From NCBI GenBank assembly GCA_947488345.1, contig CANKZQ010000002.1, positions 1 through 64,000 on the forward strand: a stretch of 64,000 bases of DNA, read 5' to 3'. The first letter of the stretch is position 1. Each line of letters opens with the position of its first letter. The notes below the pieces were generated by a model. It searched no databases. It had not been told where the DNA came from and saw only the letters and a list, made by a program, of their open reading frames with translations. Source of the stretch: an uncultured Flavobacteriaceae bacterium (GTDB taxonomy: Bacteria > Bacteroidota > Bacteroidia > Flavobacteriales > Flavobacteriaceae). Positions 55,411 through 63,630 of the stretch are shown here, piece after piece. The translations under genes and the position numbers were made by a program.

Positions 55411-55564
55411 AAAAATTTCAAGAGTGGGGGTAGGAATTTTTAGAGCGTAGTTGTTTTATGAACGTATGTACGCAAAAATCTATAAGTACAATTGGAGGAT
55501 TCGCTTATAATTGCTGCATACACTTAATTAAGAATTAAAGCATCTCGACGGAGATGCTTTTTTT
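55411..55564 (+). ncRNA. Candidate small transcript upstream of mscL
   Basis: A match to the -7 element, TACTTTTG, is at 55397-55404 on the plus strand, and a perfect intrinsic terminator ends at 55564, but no plus-strand gene of normal size lies between. A 26-codon frame (55458-55538, beginning MNVCTQKSIS) ends exactly at the terminator and could encode a peptide. No -33 TTG is at the expected place. mscL has its own promoter downstream. A small RNA, a short peptide gene or an attenuator are all possible. Confidence 0.35.
55537..55564 (+). terminator. Intrinsic terminator without an obvious gene
   Basis: AAAGCATCTC-GACG-GAGATGCTTT followed by more T's: a 10-bp perfect stem with a seven-T tail (55558-55564) on the plus strand. 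It lies in the gap between the divergent acylase and mscL genes. Confidence 0.85.
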
Positions 55565-55582
55565 ATGCTTCAACTTTTCATT

Positions 55583-55612
55583 TTGTTATCCACCATTTTA
55601 CAAATACATTTG
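55583..55612 (+). promoter_or_regulatory. Promoter for mscL
   Basis: TTG at 55583-55585, a 19-base spacer and TACATTTG at 55605-55612: a full consensus match. The start of transcription would be near 55619, 16 bases before the ATG. Confidence 0.75.
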
Positions 55613-55634
55613 TTACCGTTAAAAAACAGATATA

Positions 55635-56081
55635 ATGAAATTATTACAAGAGTTTAAAGAGTTTGCAGTTAAAGGAAATATGATGGATATGGCCATCGGG
55701 ATTATTATTGGTGCTTCTTTCAATACCATCATTGATGTATTGGTGAAAAAAGTACTATTACCACCTTTATCATTGTTGTCTAGTGGTATTCATATGGGGG
55801 ACAAGAGGATTATATTACGTGATGCGCAACTCGACGAAAACGGAGCGCAACTTGTTGAAGAAGTGGCTGTTGGTTATGGGGCCTTGGCGGAAGCAATGCT
55901 TGATTTTTTGATTGTCGGATTTACTATTTTTATAGTAGTGAAAGGAATGAATCGATTAAGATCAAAAGCACAAGACACGAAAGATGTGACGGTTGCAACT
56001 CCAAAAGATATAGAATTACTGTCAAGTTTAGAAGATTTGCTGATTCAACAAAATGAACTATTGAAGACCAAGCTGAAATAA
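55635..56081 (+). CDS. mscL: Large-conductance mechanosensitive channel
   Basis: Homo-oligomeric inner-membrane channel that opens under membrane tension and releases solutes on osmotic downshock. The N-terminal helix and TM1 are FKEFAVKGNMMDMAIGIIIGASFNTI, TM2 is AEAMLDFLIVGFTIFIVVKGMNRL near 85-108, and a short cytoplasmic helix ends the protein. 148 residues is usual. A small membrane protein gene follows after eight bases. Confidence 0.96.
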   Translation: MKLLQEFKEFAVKGNMMDMAIGIIIGASFNTIIDVLVKKVLLPPLSLLSSGIHMGDKRIILRDAQLDENGAQLVEEVAVGYGALAEAMLDFLIVGFTIFIVVKGMNRLRSKAQDTKDVTVATPKDIELLSSLEDLLIQQNELLKTKLK

Positions 56082-56089
56082 TATTACCT

Positions 56090-56356
56090 ATGAAATATCT
56101 CCAAAACAAATTATACAATGTATTGTTTATATTGGTTAGTACAATCCTTTGTTTATATCTATATCATGCCTCTGGTGTTTTAGACGGAATCGGTATGGCG
56201 GCGATGTTGTTAAATTGGCTACCCTTGTTTATTGGTCTAATTACTTTGGGGTTTTATTTACTTACACGTCTTATTACAGAAAAATACGGATGGATTCTCA
56301 CGGTATTGGGTGTTTTCATAAATGTATTTCTGGTGGTTAGCGCATATTGGGCATAA
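56090..56356 (+). CDS. Small membrane protein of unknown function
   Basis: 88 residues with three predicted hydrophobic helices (about 8-27, 35-57 and 68-87). No motif recognised. It begins eight bases after mscL, so it is probably on the mscL transcript; this suggests, without proof, a role at the membrane under osmotic stress. The convergent DoxX-like gene ends three bases past it. Confidence 0.55.
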   Translation: MKYLQNKLYNVLFILVSTILCLYLYHASGVLDGIGMAAMLLNWLPLFIGLITLGFYLLTRLITEKYGWILTVLGVFINVFLVVSAYWA

Positions 56357-56359
56357 ACA

Positions 56360-56725
56360 TCACTTTTTAACACTCCACGCCCAAAATATGAATAACGGTT
56401 GCAGTACAAGGAGTCTGGCCCAGGCCAACCAAAGTGGAACACAGTAAGCTGTGGGTATACAACCATCTTGTTCAATAACATACCAATGTGTAGGTACAAA
56501 TGCAACTAGTAGGACTACAATTCCTATGGCGGCCCAATAACGTGTTTTTGGAATTGCAACCCCAATGGCTAATAATATTTCCAGCGAACCCGCAACGTAA
56601 TTAATCAAAGATGAATTAGAAAAGTAAGGCGGTATTTGATCCAAATAGAAACTCGGATTGATAAAATGATAACTTCCAGCAAATAAGAAAAAACCAATAA
56701 GCAGTATCCTAAAAACTTGTTTCAT
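56360..56725 (-). CDS. DoxX-family membrane protein
   Basis: Four transmembrane helices in 121 residues. The opening FRILLIGFFLFAGSYHFINPSFYLDQIPPYF and the segment VAGSLEILLAIGVAIPKTR fit the DoxX/DoxD-like superfamily, some members of which interact with quinones or thiol redox. No cysteine pair is placed convincingly, although DGCIPTAYC has two. It is the last gene of a minus-strand series of very small genes. Confidence 0.75.
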   Translation of the reverse strand: MKQVFRILLIGFFLFAGSYHFINPSFYLDQIPPYFSNSSLINYVAGSLEILLAIGVAIPKTRYWAAIGIVVLLVAFVPTHWYVIEQDGCIPTAYCVPLWLAWARLLVLQPLFIFWAWSVKK

Positions 56726-56731
56726 AACGAT

Positions 56732-56881
56732 TTATAGATCTTGCTCCTTTGCTTTTTGAAGAATCACTTTGAGTCTCTCTTTTCGCAAAGCTGCGTCAGA
56801 TTTGAGCTTGTTTTTCTTTCGATTCAACAGCTTGGTGTGCTTTGCTTTATTCTTGGTATTTTTTTCTTTGCCTTTTTTCAT
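56732..56881 (-). CDS. 49-residue basic protein
   Basis: A short open frame, MKKGKEKNTKNKAKHTKLL to a Leu after KAKEQD, with about 17 lysines. It begins with ATG right after the stop of the 34-residue gene (four bases apart) and ends six bases before the DoxX-like start, so spacing supports translation in an operon. The composition suggests RNA, DNA or membrane-surface binding. It is not recognised; a fortuitous frame in AT-rich DNA is the alternative. Confidence 0.5.
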   Translation of the reverse strand: MKKGKEKNTKNKAKHTKLLNRKKNKLKSDAALRKERLKVILQKAKEQDL

Positions 56882-56884
56882 CTA

Positions 56885-56989
56885 TTATTTTGGAATCTGA
56901 CGATAGCACCATATTAAGAAGAGTATCCATAGAAAAACACTGATACCTACAAAGATTGAAAAGTACAGAATGATATCATTTGCTTCCAT
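56885..56989 (-). CDS. 34-residue single-pass membrane peptide
   Basis: The frame MEANDIILYFSIFVGISVF continues with a tryptophan-containing hydrophobic stretch and ends YRQIPK. It has one transmembrane helix of about 20 residues with an acidic N-terminus and a basic C-terminus. Its ATG overlaps the 3' end of the 62-residue gene by 14 bases. It has the layout of small membrane subunits or regulators. Confidence 0.5.
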   Translation of the reverse strand: MEANDIILYFSIFVGISVFLWILFLIWCYRQIPK

Positions 56990-57164
56990 TGTCTACAAGT
57001 TTAAAAAAGATCATAATTCCGATTAGCATCGGAGCCCATAACCCTAAAAAGAGACCATGCATTTGATCGCCAGAAAGGAACATATATTCAGCTAAAATGA
57101 TAATAATAGCGCATAAGATGAGCATCAGAAAGTAACCAATCCCCATTTTTTTAATAAAATTCAT
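56976..57164 (-). CDS. 62-residue membrane protein
   Basis: Two transmembrane helices (about 10-28 and 38-55) with the loop AEYMFLSGDQMHGLF between them. No named family. First of four minus-strand genes that are nearly contiguous (62 aa, 34 aa, 49 aa, DoxX-like) and divergent from the pseudouridine synthase. Confidence 0.55.
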   Translation of the reverse strand: MNFIKKMGIGYFLMLILCAIIIILAEYMFLSGDQMHGLFLGLWAPMLIGIMIFFKLVDNGSK

Positions 57165-57255
57165 AAATGTAATATCGTATTTGAACTTCTAATTTAAGGA
57201 TTTTTATCTTATAAATGTAACTACCAAAAGTTTAAAATCTTATAATTGCAGTCCA

Positions 57256-57837
57256 ATGCACAAACACCAACATTTTATGCTGCACAAGCCACATGGTTAT
57301 TTGAGTCAGCTAATTAACAACCAAAACAAACGGAGAAATAAGAAGTTACTCGGAGAGTTGTATGGATTTCCAGATGGGACCATGGCTATTGGTCGTCTCG
57401 ATGAAACTTCTGAAGGATTATTACTATTAACGACTGATGGTAAAGTGAGTGAATATATTCGAAGTAGTAAGGTAGAAAAAGAATATTATGTGTTGGTTGA
57501 TGGTATCGTTGGTGCTGATGCAATTAAACAATTGCAACAAGGGGTAGCGATTAGTGTCAATGGTAAACCGTATACAACGAAGCCTTGTGTGGCATATATG
57601 AACCCAGTGCTCGATCAATATCCAATATGTGAGCGAAATGTGCGCGATGCACGCCACGGTCCGACAAGTTGGCTAAGTATTACAATCACAGAAGGAAAAT
57701 TCAGACAAGTTCGTAAAATGACTGCTGTTGTTGGTTTTCCTACGTTGCGACTCATACGAGTTCGAATAGGAACGATACATCTTAAGACTGAAGTTGGTAC
57801 GGTACAAGAAGTTAATTATGATATGATAAAATTGTAA
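57256..57837 (+). CDS. RluE/RsuA-type rRNA pseudouridine synthase
   Basis: Isomerises uridine to pseudouridine in rRNA. The chain starts directly with the catalytic domain (HFMLHKPHGYLSQ), so no S4 domain is present, as in RluE. The catalytic Asp is in IGRLDETSEGLLLLTTDG near 46-63, then KEYYVLVDG, and the late EGKFRQVRKMTAVVGFPTLRLIRVRIG motif. The exact uridine cannot be decided; the single-domain layout favours an RluE-like 23S target. Confidence 0.88.
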   Translation: MHKHQHFMLHKPHGYLSQLINNQNKRRNKKLLGELYGFPDGTMAIGRLDETSEGLLLLTTDGKVSEYIRSSKVEKEYYVLVDGIVGADAIKQLQQGVAISVNGKPYTTKPCVAYMNPVLDQYPICERNVRDARHGPTSWLSITITEGKFRQVRKMTAVVGFPTLRLIRVRIGTIHLKTEVGTVQEVNYDMIKL

Positions 57838-57869
57838 AGAATTCATCAAAAAAGAATAATTTAGCCTTT

Positions 57870-58310
57870 ATGAATAAAGATAATCTAGATTGGCTTGACT
57901 GCAGCCTCTTTTTAATGCTAGCCAGTGCTGAAATTACTGATCATTACTTAACAGAAGAAGAAATCAATGCGATTCTCGAAAAAGCACAAGGCTTAACCAA
58001 TTTATTTCCGTTGGCCGAAAGTGTTTATGATCGTGAGCTTATTATCGATAAGTTCAACAAAGCATCTCAATGGTATAATTATATTGGTGAAACAGCGCCA
58101 CAAGGTAAAATGAACAAAGTATTGATGCATGAAGTCTTTGAACTGACCGCACACATGAAGGCACAAGATTGGTTTAGTGAGAATTTTGCCAAAACCCTAT
58201 TAGATGATTTAGTAGTCATTGCTCAATCAGACGGTGAAGTCATAAGGAATGAACAGCAGTTGATAAACAGAGTGGCCGATAACTGGAATTTGGTCCAGCC
58301 CTTTGATTAA
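57870..58310 (+). CDS. TerB-like helical protein
   Basis: 146 residues, all helical, with the acidic TerB-type pairs: LMLASAEITDHYLTEEEINAIL near 17-38 and IAQSDGEVIRNEQQLINRVADNW near 116-138. Domains of this type occur with tellurite-resistance and stress proteins; no metal role is shown here. It starts 32 bases after the pseudouridine synthase. Confidence 0.65.
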   Translation: MNKDNLDWLDCSLFLMLASAEITDHYLTEEEINAILEKAQGLTNLFPLAESVYDRELIIDKFNKASQWYNYIGETAPQGKMNKVLMHEVFELTAHMKAQDWFSENFAKTLLDDLVVIAQSDGEVIRNEQQLINRVADNWNLVQPFD

Positions 58311-58337
58311 GTCAGTATAGCATTCAAAAGACCTCAT

Positions 58338-59039
58338 ATGAATTGCATCTCTTGTAATTATGAACATGATGAAAAATTCTGCCCAAATTGTGGGGAGAAA
58401 AACGGCATAAAAAAGATTACATTGCCTTCAATAATGGAAGATACATTTGTATCTGTGACAGATATGGATAAAGGCTTTTTGTTCAATTTAAAGGCACTTA
58501 TTTTAAATCCTAAGAAAATTACTACTGACTATATCAATGGTAAGAGAAAAGGAATATTAAATCCAGTTTCATTTCTGATCCTCTCGGTAACATGTTATAT
58601 CATTATAATGGCCTTGTTTAAAATGCCGACATCTTATGGTGATAAGGATGTTGTTCTTTCGAGTTCTTATGGCAAATTCGGATTTGTAATCGGGAAGTTT
58701 ATTACGACCAATTTGAAGTTTTTTTGGATATTTTCTATTATTCCTTTAGGTCTGTCAATACACTTAATATTTAGAAGATATAATTTTATAGAAAATTTAG
58801 CTGTGAGTTCATTTGTGATGGGGCAGGCTATTTTAGGAATAGCCATTAGTTATCTCTTTTTTAGAATCCCAATAATCTTTGATCCAGTATTATATCTTAT
58901 TATATTTTGGATGATCTATAGAATTTTTAAGGAGCCAAAGAATAAAAGTGAAATTTTTATATTAGCGGCGACATCATTATTTCTATTTCTCCTTCAGTTA
59001 TTTTTAATTTTGATGGTAATCGGAGTGCTCCGCTCATAG
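58338..59039 (+). CDS. DUF3667 zinc-ribbon membrane protein
   Basis: An N-terminal zinc ribbon (CISCNYEHDEKFCPNCGEKNG, with CxxC twice) is followed by the DUF3667 signature MDKGFLFNLKALILNPKKITTDYINGKRKGILNP near 47-80 and then several transmembrane helices. Family function is unknown. It begins 27 bases after the TerB-like gene. Confidence 0.88.
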   Translation: MNCISCNYEHDEKFCPNCGEKNGIKKITLPSIMEDTFVSVTDMDKGFLFNLKALILNPKKITTDYINGKRKGILNPVSFLILSVTCYIIIMALFKMPTSYGDKDVVLSSSYGKFGFVIGKFITTNLKFFWIFSIIPLGLSIHLIFRRYNFIENLAVSSFVMGQAILGIAISYLFFRIPIIFDPVLYLIIFWMIYRIFKEPKNKSEIFILAATSLFLFLLQLFLILMVIGVLRS

Positions 59040-59069
59040 ATGAGAGGTTCACTATTTAATATTTAATAT

Positions 59070-59780
59070 ATGAAAAAAACAATTCTATGTATTACAGGCC
59101 TTATGATTTCAATTTCTATGCAAGCACAAAGTTTGATTGGAGCTTGGGAAATGAAACATATATCTGAAGCAGGAACTCCCTTAAGAAGTGTGGTTATTTT
59201 CTCAGATGGCTATCAAGTGATCAGTACCTTTGAGGCAACATCAGGGAAATTTATCAGTAGTAATGGTGGTACCTGGAAATTGAATGGAGATACTATTACT
59301 GAAAAAGTAGAATTTGACACCAAAAATTCAGAACGTGTGGGTACGGAGGTTAGTTTTAAGGTGTCTATGAATGATTCAATTTTAAAAGCGGTTGGTAGTG
59401 ATATGGAACTCAAAAGAATTGATAAAGGCCTCCCTGGAAAGTTGCAAGGCGCTTGGTTAATGTCGGGTAGAAAACGAGATGGTAAGATTCAACAACGCGA
59501 TACGAATCGGCCAAGAAAGACCATGAAAATACTGTCGGGCACGTGCTTTCAATGGATCGCCTATAATACCGAAACCAAACAATTTATGGGGACTGGCGGT
59601 GGTACCTATACCACAAAGAATGGGACGTACACCGAACAAATTGAATTCTTTTCTAGAGATGATACCCGGGTAGGAGCGAGCCTGCAGTTTGACTATAGCT
59701 TGGTTGATGGGGCATGGCATCATTCAGGGTTATCAAGCAAGGGAAAACCCATATATGAAATTTGGAGTTTGCGTAAATAA
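59070..59780 (+). CDS. Secreted tandem lipocalin-like (DUF4488-type) protein
   Basis: Signal peptide 1-19 (ending SMQA). The mature protein holds two related units of about 100 residues: the first begins GAWEMKHISEAG and includes NGGTWKLNGDTITEKVEFDT; the second begins GAWLMSGRKRDG and includes GGGTYTTKNGTYTEQIEFFS. The matching GGTW/GGTY, TEKVEF/TEQIEF and RVGTEVSF/RVGASLQF show an internal duplication. The fold looks like the small lipocalin-like beta barrel of DUF4488-type proteins; the ligand is unknown. Confidence 0.68.
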   Translation: MKKTILCITGLMISISMQAQSLIGAWEMKHISEAGTPLRSVVIFSDGYQVISTFEATSGKFISSNGGTWKLNGDTITEKVEFDTKNSERVGTEVSFKVSMNDSILKAVGSDMELKRIDKGLPGKLQGAWLMSGRKRDGKIQQRDTNRPRKTMKILSGTCFQWIAYNTETKQFMGTGGGTYTTKNGTYTEQIEFFSRDDTRVGASLQFDYSLVDGAWHHSGLSSKGKPIYEIWSLRK

Positions 59781-59857
59781 GGTTAGCAAACTAATGATAA
59801 GAGCAACCAAGGATTAATAGCTAAACCTCAATGATAAATAGTCATTGGTTTTAACAG

Positions 59858-60991
59858 ATGAAAAAAACACTAAAAATCATAAAAAAAATGTTGATCTGGT
59901 TAGGAATTGTGCTAGGTGTTCTAGTAATTATTGGAATATTGTTTGTGAATTTGAGTCCCGAATTTGGCGGAAAAGCCACCAAGGAACAGCAAGCCGAATA
60001 TACCAAATCTAAGAACTATAAAGACGGTAAGTTTATCAATATTGGTAATGTGACCATGGAAATGAGTGGCGGTGACGCTTGGAAAGCTATGAAAGGCATG
60101 CTCAGTCCACGTGCAGATAGCAAACCTTCGAAGAATATTGAGGTTGAAAAAATCGACTCATTAGCGCTTGTAAATTATAAAGATAAGACCCGTTTAGTTT
60201 GGTTTGGGCATTCAACTTTTTTGGTGCAAATGAGTAACAAGAATGTTTTGATTGACCCGATGTTTGGTGATGTGCCTGCACCACATCCATTACTCGGGGT
60301 AAAACGATTTGGCAAAGAATTACCTATTACCATTAAAAAACTTCCTCAGATCGATGCTGTTTTAATATCGCATGATCATTATGATCATTTAGATTATGGA
60401 TCGATCCAACAATTAAAAGATAAGGTGAAGGCCTTTTATGTGCCTTTAGGCGTAGGCGTACATCTAGAAGCTTGGGGCGTAGAGCGAACTCGTATTACCG
60501 AACTCGATTGGTGGGAAGAAGCATCGCTAGGAGACTTAACATTTAGAGCGACTCCTGCCCAACATTTCTCTGGGCGAGGTTTTTCTGACAGAGCAAAAAC
60601 CTTATGGTGTTCATGGATACTGCAATCGTCTACCGAAAACATCTTCTTTAGTGGTGATAGCGGGTATGCCGAGCATTTTAAAGAGATAGGAGCGAAGTAT
60701 GGTCCTTTTGATTTTGCTATGTTAGAATGTGGACAGTATAACAAACTGTGGCCAGTAGTTCATATGTTTCCTGAAGAAACCGTGCTAGCGGGGGCCGATC
60801 TCAAAGCGAAGACGATAATGCCTATTCATTGGGGAGCGTTTAAATTGGCGCACCATTCATGGACAGATCCTGTAGAGCGTGTCATTAAAAAAGCCAATGA
60901 ATTAGAGGTAGATCTTATCACACCTGTGATTGGAGAATCAATAGAACTAAATAATTTAGAAAAGGTAGGTTCTAATTGGTGGGCGTATTAA
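59858..60991 (+). CDS. Metallo-beta-lactamase-fold hydrolase (NAPE-PLD-like)
   Basis: One N-terminal transmembrane helix (about 12-32) anchors a metal hydrolase to the inner membrane. Motifs: LVWFGHSTFLVQM near 113, the metal site ISHDHYDHLDYGS near 170-182, TPAQHFSGRGFSDRAKTLWCSW near 233-254, FFSGDSGY near 265 and PIHWGAF near 323. The HSTFLVQ and PAQHFSGRG sections fit the N-acylphosphatidylethanolamine phospholipase D-like group. Substrate is inferred only by family. Confidence 0.85.
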   Translation: MKKTLKIIKKMLIWLGIVLGVLVIIGILFVNLSPEFGGKATKEQQAEYTKSKNYKDGKFINIGNVTMEMSGGDAWKAMKGMLSPRADSKPSKNIEVEKIDSLALVNYKDKTRLVWFGHSTFLVQMSNKNVLIDPMFGDVPAPHPLLGVKRFGKELPITIKKLPQIDAVLISHDHYDHLDYGSIQQLKDKVKAFYVPLGVGVHLEAWGVERTRITELDWWEEASLGDLTFRATPAQHFSGRGFSDRAKTLWCSWILQSSTENIFFSGDSGYAEHFKEIGAKYGPFDFAMLECGQYNKLWPVVHMFPEETVLAGADLKAKTIMPIHWGAFKLAHHSWTDPVERVIKKANELEVDLITPVIGESIELNNLEKVGSNWWAY

Positions 60992-61042
60992 GTAACCTAA
61001 AATTATTGCGACTATCTAATCCGTTTGAGTTGCATAGCACTC

Positions 61043-61735
61043 TTAACACACTCCCGTCACTGGGTCACAACTAGCTCCTTTACTCCCAATAGCTTCAATA
61101 GGCGCGACTTGAGCAAAGGCTTCTAAAAATACACTCGCTGGTTGAGCTCCACTAATACCGTATTTGTCATTAATAATGAAGAAGGGAACCCCAGAAACAC
61201 CACGTTGTTGGTAATGGGCAATCTCTTTTTGTACCGTTAAGGCAATCCGATCATTAGCTATTACGTGTTTGGTTTTCTCAGCATCCCAATTATATTCGGC
61301 CATGATATTAACTAATACTTCGATATTATTAAGGTGCAGATTTTCATCAAAATATGCTTTCAAAAAACGCTCTTTGAGAATATCTTTAAAACCTTCTTCT
61401 CCGGCAACATGAAGTAATTGATGTAAAGGCAAGGTATTTACAGCTAACCATTCATTACCAAAATTAAAGGTGATACCTTCATCGACTCCTGCCTCCTTCA
61501 AGCGATCGGTCATCGCTTTGGTACTCTCGAGATCTCCAAATTTATTGATAAGGTAGGTGTCACGGTCTAAACCAGCTTCGGGGATGCTAGGATCTAATTG
61601 AAACGGATGCCAGGTCACTTCTATCGGAGCACCTTTCCATTGTTTAAGAGCAGTTTCTAATCTTCGTTTCCCTACATAACACCAAGGGCAAGCCACGTCT
61701 GATACAACGGCTATTTTTATTGTTTCTTTCTGCAT
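61043..61735 (-). CDS. DsbA-family oxidoreductase (FrnE-like)
   Basis: Cytosolic thioredoxin-fold protein with the active site CPWC at 17-20 (VSDVACPWCYVGKRRLE), a helical insertion, and cis-Pro region RGVSGVPFFIINDKYGISGA near 185-204. There is no signal peptide. The C-terminus carries another Cys pair (CDPVTGVC). FrnE-like proteins act in oxidative stress or in polyketide synthesis; the role here is open. A 12-bp palindrome lies 18 bases upstream of the start. Confidence 0.9.
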   Translation of the reverse strand: MQKETIKIAVVSDVACPWCYVGKRRLETALKQWKGAPIEVTWHPFQLDPSIPEAGLDRDTYLINKFGDLESTKAMTDRLKEAGVDEGITFNFGNEWLAVNTLPLHQLLHVAGEEGFKDILKERFLKAYFDENLHLNNIEVLVNIMAEYNWDAEKTKHVIANDRIALTVQKEIAHYQQRGVSGVPFFIINDKYGISGAQPASVFLEAFAQVAPIEAIGSKGASCDPVTGVC

Positions 61736-61752
61736 TACAAAATGAATGTATT

Positions 61753-61764
61753 AGTGTTAACACT
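61753..61764. promoter_or_regulatory. 12-bp palindrome upstream of the DsbA-like gene
   Basis: AGTGTTAACACT is a perfect 12-base palindrome, 17 bases before the start codon of the minus-strand gene at 61735. It could be an operator; it may also be chance. Confidence 0.3.
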
Positions 61765-61884
61765 TAGACGTCAAAGTTGAGGAAACATACGTCCTATTAT
61801 AAATTATTGAGCCTCTTAACGACAGAGTACTGCAATATTTTTATTTTTTAATAATCACGAAGCCTCAATAACCAAGTTCTTCAA

Positions 61885-63240
61885 CTACCTAATTTTCTTT
61901 CCTTTTTTTATTACTAGATCTACATCTTGTAAGAGACTGATATGGCGTAATACATCACCTTTCACAGCAATGATGTCAGCATATTTACCTTCAGAAACGG
62001 TACCAAAGTCCTTATCAACACCCATAGCAACGGAAGGCCAATAGGTAGCTGCCTTAATTGCTAGCATGGCATCGTATTCTAATTCATTAACCCATACATC
62101 AAACTCATGCCAGGTAGATTGACTATGAAATTTCATAGGGATACCACTATCCGTACCAATTAATAAAACCACTCCCGCATCTTTTAGTTGTTGAAATTTT
62201 CTCGCTAAGGTGGGTTTGCGGTATGGTGTGATTTGAAAATAAGACAAGCGATTGGGGTATTCAATAGATTTTTTAATATCTGCTATGATATCATCTGGTA
62301 GGCCCATATGCCAGGAGGTATTGTCTAAATGCTCACCGTAGTCTCTGTTGTATTCATAATTCCAGAGACCTTCAATGGTAGGTGTCCAAAATAATTTCTT
62401 GCCAGAAGCGGTTCGTTCCTTGATCATTTTCATCACATCTTCAGGATATTCTGGTGCTGTAGCATGGCCTGTATGTTCAAAACAGTCAACACCCGCTAAC
62501 AATCCACGTCGAATTTCTTCGGGGCGATGAGAATGCGCCACCACAGGTAATTGGTGTTTGTGAGCTTCGTCAACTATGGCTTTTACCTCCTCTATAGTCA
62601 TTTGATCTTGATCTACCAGTTTGATACAGTCAACTCCGGCCTTTGCCAATTTTTTTACCTTAGCTCGGGCATCTACAACGCCGTTGATACCCCAGCGAAA
62701 TTGCTCTGTCCCAGGATAGGGTTGATGCTGCAGAAAGGGCCCAGACATATACATCGTAGGACCTTCTAATTCTCCAGCATTGATTTTATCACGTATATAG
62801 ATACTCTCCTTTAACGGAGCTCCTAAATCACGTGCGCTTGTCACTCCAGCATGCAATAACTGCTTCGCGGAAGCAGGCATAATCACATCTCTAAATTTTG
62901 GAGGATAGGTTTTGTCCCAGTAGGCATAATCTGCATGTCCGTTAATCATTAAATGAACATGCATGTCCCATAAACCAGGTAAAATACTCATACCTTCAGT
63001 GGAAATAACTTCAGCACCCGCTGGAACTTTCAAGGTGCCTACTTGTCCCACGGCTTTGATTCGTTCACCTTCAATAATAATAACGCTATTAGAAATCGGA
63101 TTACCACCAAATCCGTCAATCAATCGTCCACCAACAAGAGCTTTGATTTTTTTTGATGTTTTTTGAGTATACGCTGTCGTTGGAAGAAAAAGTAATAGTA
63201 CAAAGCAGCAGCTAAGAAGCGCAAGGTTATAATTTTTCAT
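61885..63240 (-). CDS. Secreted amidohydrolase-family protein
   Basis: Signal peptide about 1-25 (ending TAYTQ). It is a TIM-barrel metal-dependent hydrolase of the imidazolonepropionase-like group: metal site WDMHVHLMINGH near 91-102, the lysine in GVDCIKLVDQDQ near 202 that may be carbamylated, His residues in VVAHSHRPEE near 234 and FEHTGHA near 255, and the metal Asp in IGTDSGIP near 365. Exported members hydrolyse peptides or amides; the substrate is unknown. Confidence 0.9.
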   Translation of the reverse strand: MKNYNLALLSCCFVLLLFLPTTAYTQKTSKKIKALVGGRLIDGFGGNPISNSVIIIEGERIKAVGQVGTLKVPAGAEVISTEGMSILPGLWDMHVHLMINGHADYAYWDKTYPPKFRDVIMPASAKQLLHAGVTSARDLGAPLKESIYIRDKINAGELEGPTMYMSGPFLQHQPYPGTEQFRWGINGVVDARAKVKKLAKAGVDCIKLVDQDQMTIEEVKAIVDEAHKHQLPVVAHSHRPEEIRRGLLAGVDCFEHTGHATAPEYPEDVMKMIKERTASGKKLFWTPTIEGLWNYEYNRDYGEHLDNTSWHMGLPDDIIADIKKSIEYPNRLSYFQITPYRKPTLARKFQQLKDAGVVLLIGTDSGIPMKFHSQSTWHEFDVWVNELEYDAMLAIKAATYWPSVAMGVDKDFGTVSEGKYADIIAVKGDVLRHISLLQDVDLVIKKGKKIR

Positions 63241-63339
63241 TGATTTGAAGTGTCTTAGGGTTTGTGTTTAGTAAATATACAGATTTTAATCGGAGAAGAT
63301 GATTCAATACCCGAAGCCTAAAAATACCTACTAATGATA

Positions 63340-63627
63340 TTAGTCATTATAACTAATTCTATCACGAATACCACCACTTTTTCTATGAATAATTACGTCA
63401 GCCTTACGCTTTCGCGCCAAGCTTTTTGCTTTGCGAATGGCCGTTTCTTGCTTTCGGTGTTTCGAAGTAATTTTTTTATTGCCTTCACGGCGCACTGCCC
63501 AGCCGTCTTCATGAGGTACCACATGCTGATGCCAAGTTCTTTTCTTGTTACGAGAACTTTTAAAAAAGACATCAACGAGTTGACTAATAAAATCTAAAAT
63601 AATACGAGAAGTACTTCGGTCTGCCAT
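63340..63627 (-). CDS. DUF2188-family small basic protein
   Basis: 95 residues, very rich in Lys and Arg. Residues about 32-92 match DUF2188: WHQHVVPHEDGWAVRREG, a repeat of KxxS/A in the helix, and VIIHRKSGGIRDR. The family is of unknown function, often in stress contexts. It lies three bases after the truncated serine hydrolase gene and is probably on the same transcript. Confidence 0.8.
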   Translation of the reverse strand: MADRSTSRIILDFISQLVDVFFKSSRNKKRTWHQHVVPHEDGWAVRREGNKKITSKHRKQETAIRKAKSLARKRKADVIIHRKSGGIRDRISYND

Positions 63628-63630
63628 AAA

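Noticed and set aside
55458-55538. 26-codon frame as a definite gene
   Set aside because: It is short, without homology I can see, and could be chance; kept only as one option for the orphan transcript.
61807-61876. Inverted repeat TTATTGAG/CTCAATAA with a ~50-base loop
   Set aside because: Eight bases over a long AT-rich loop is expected by chance.
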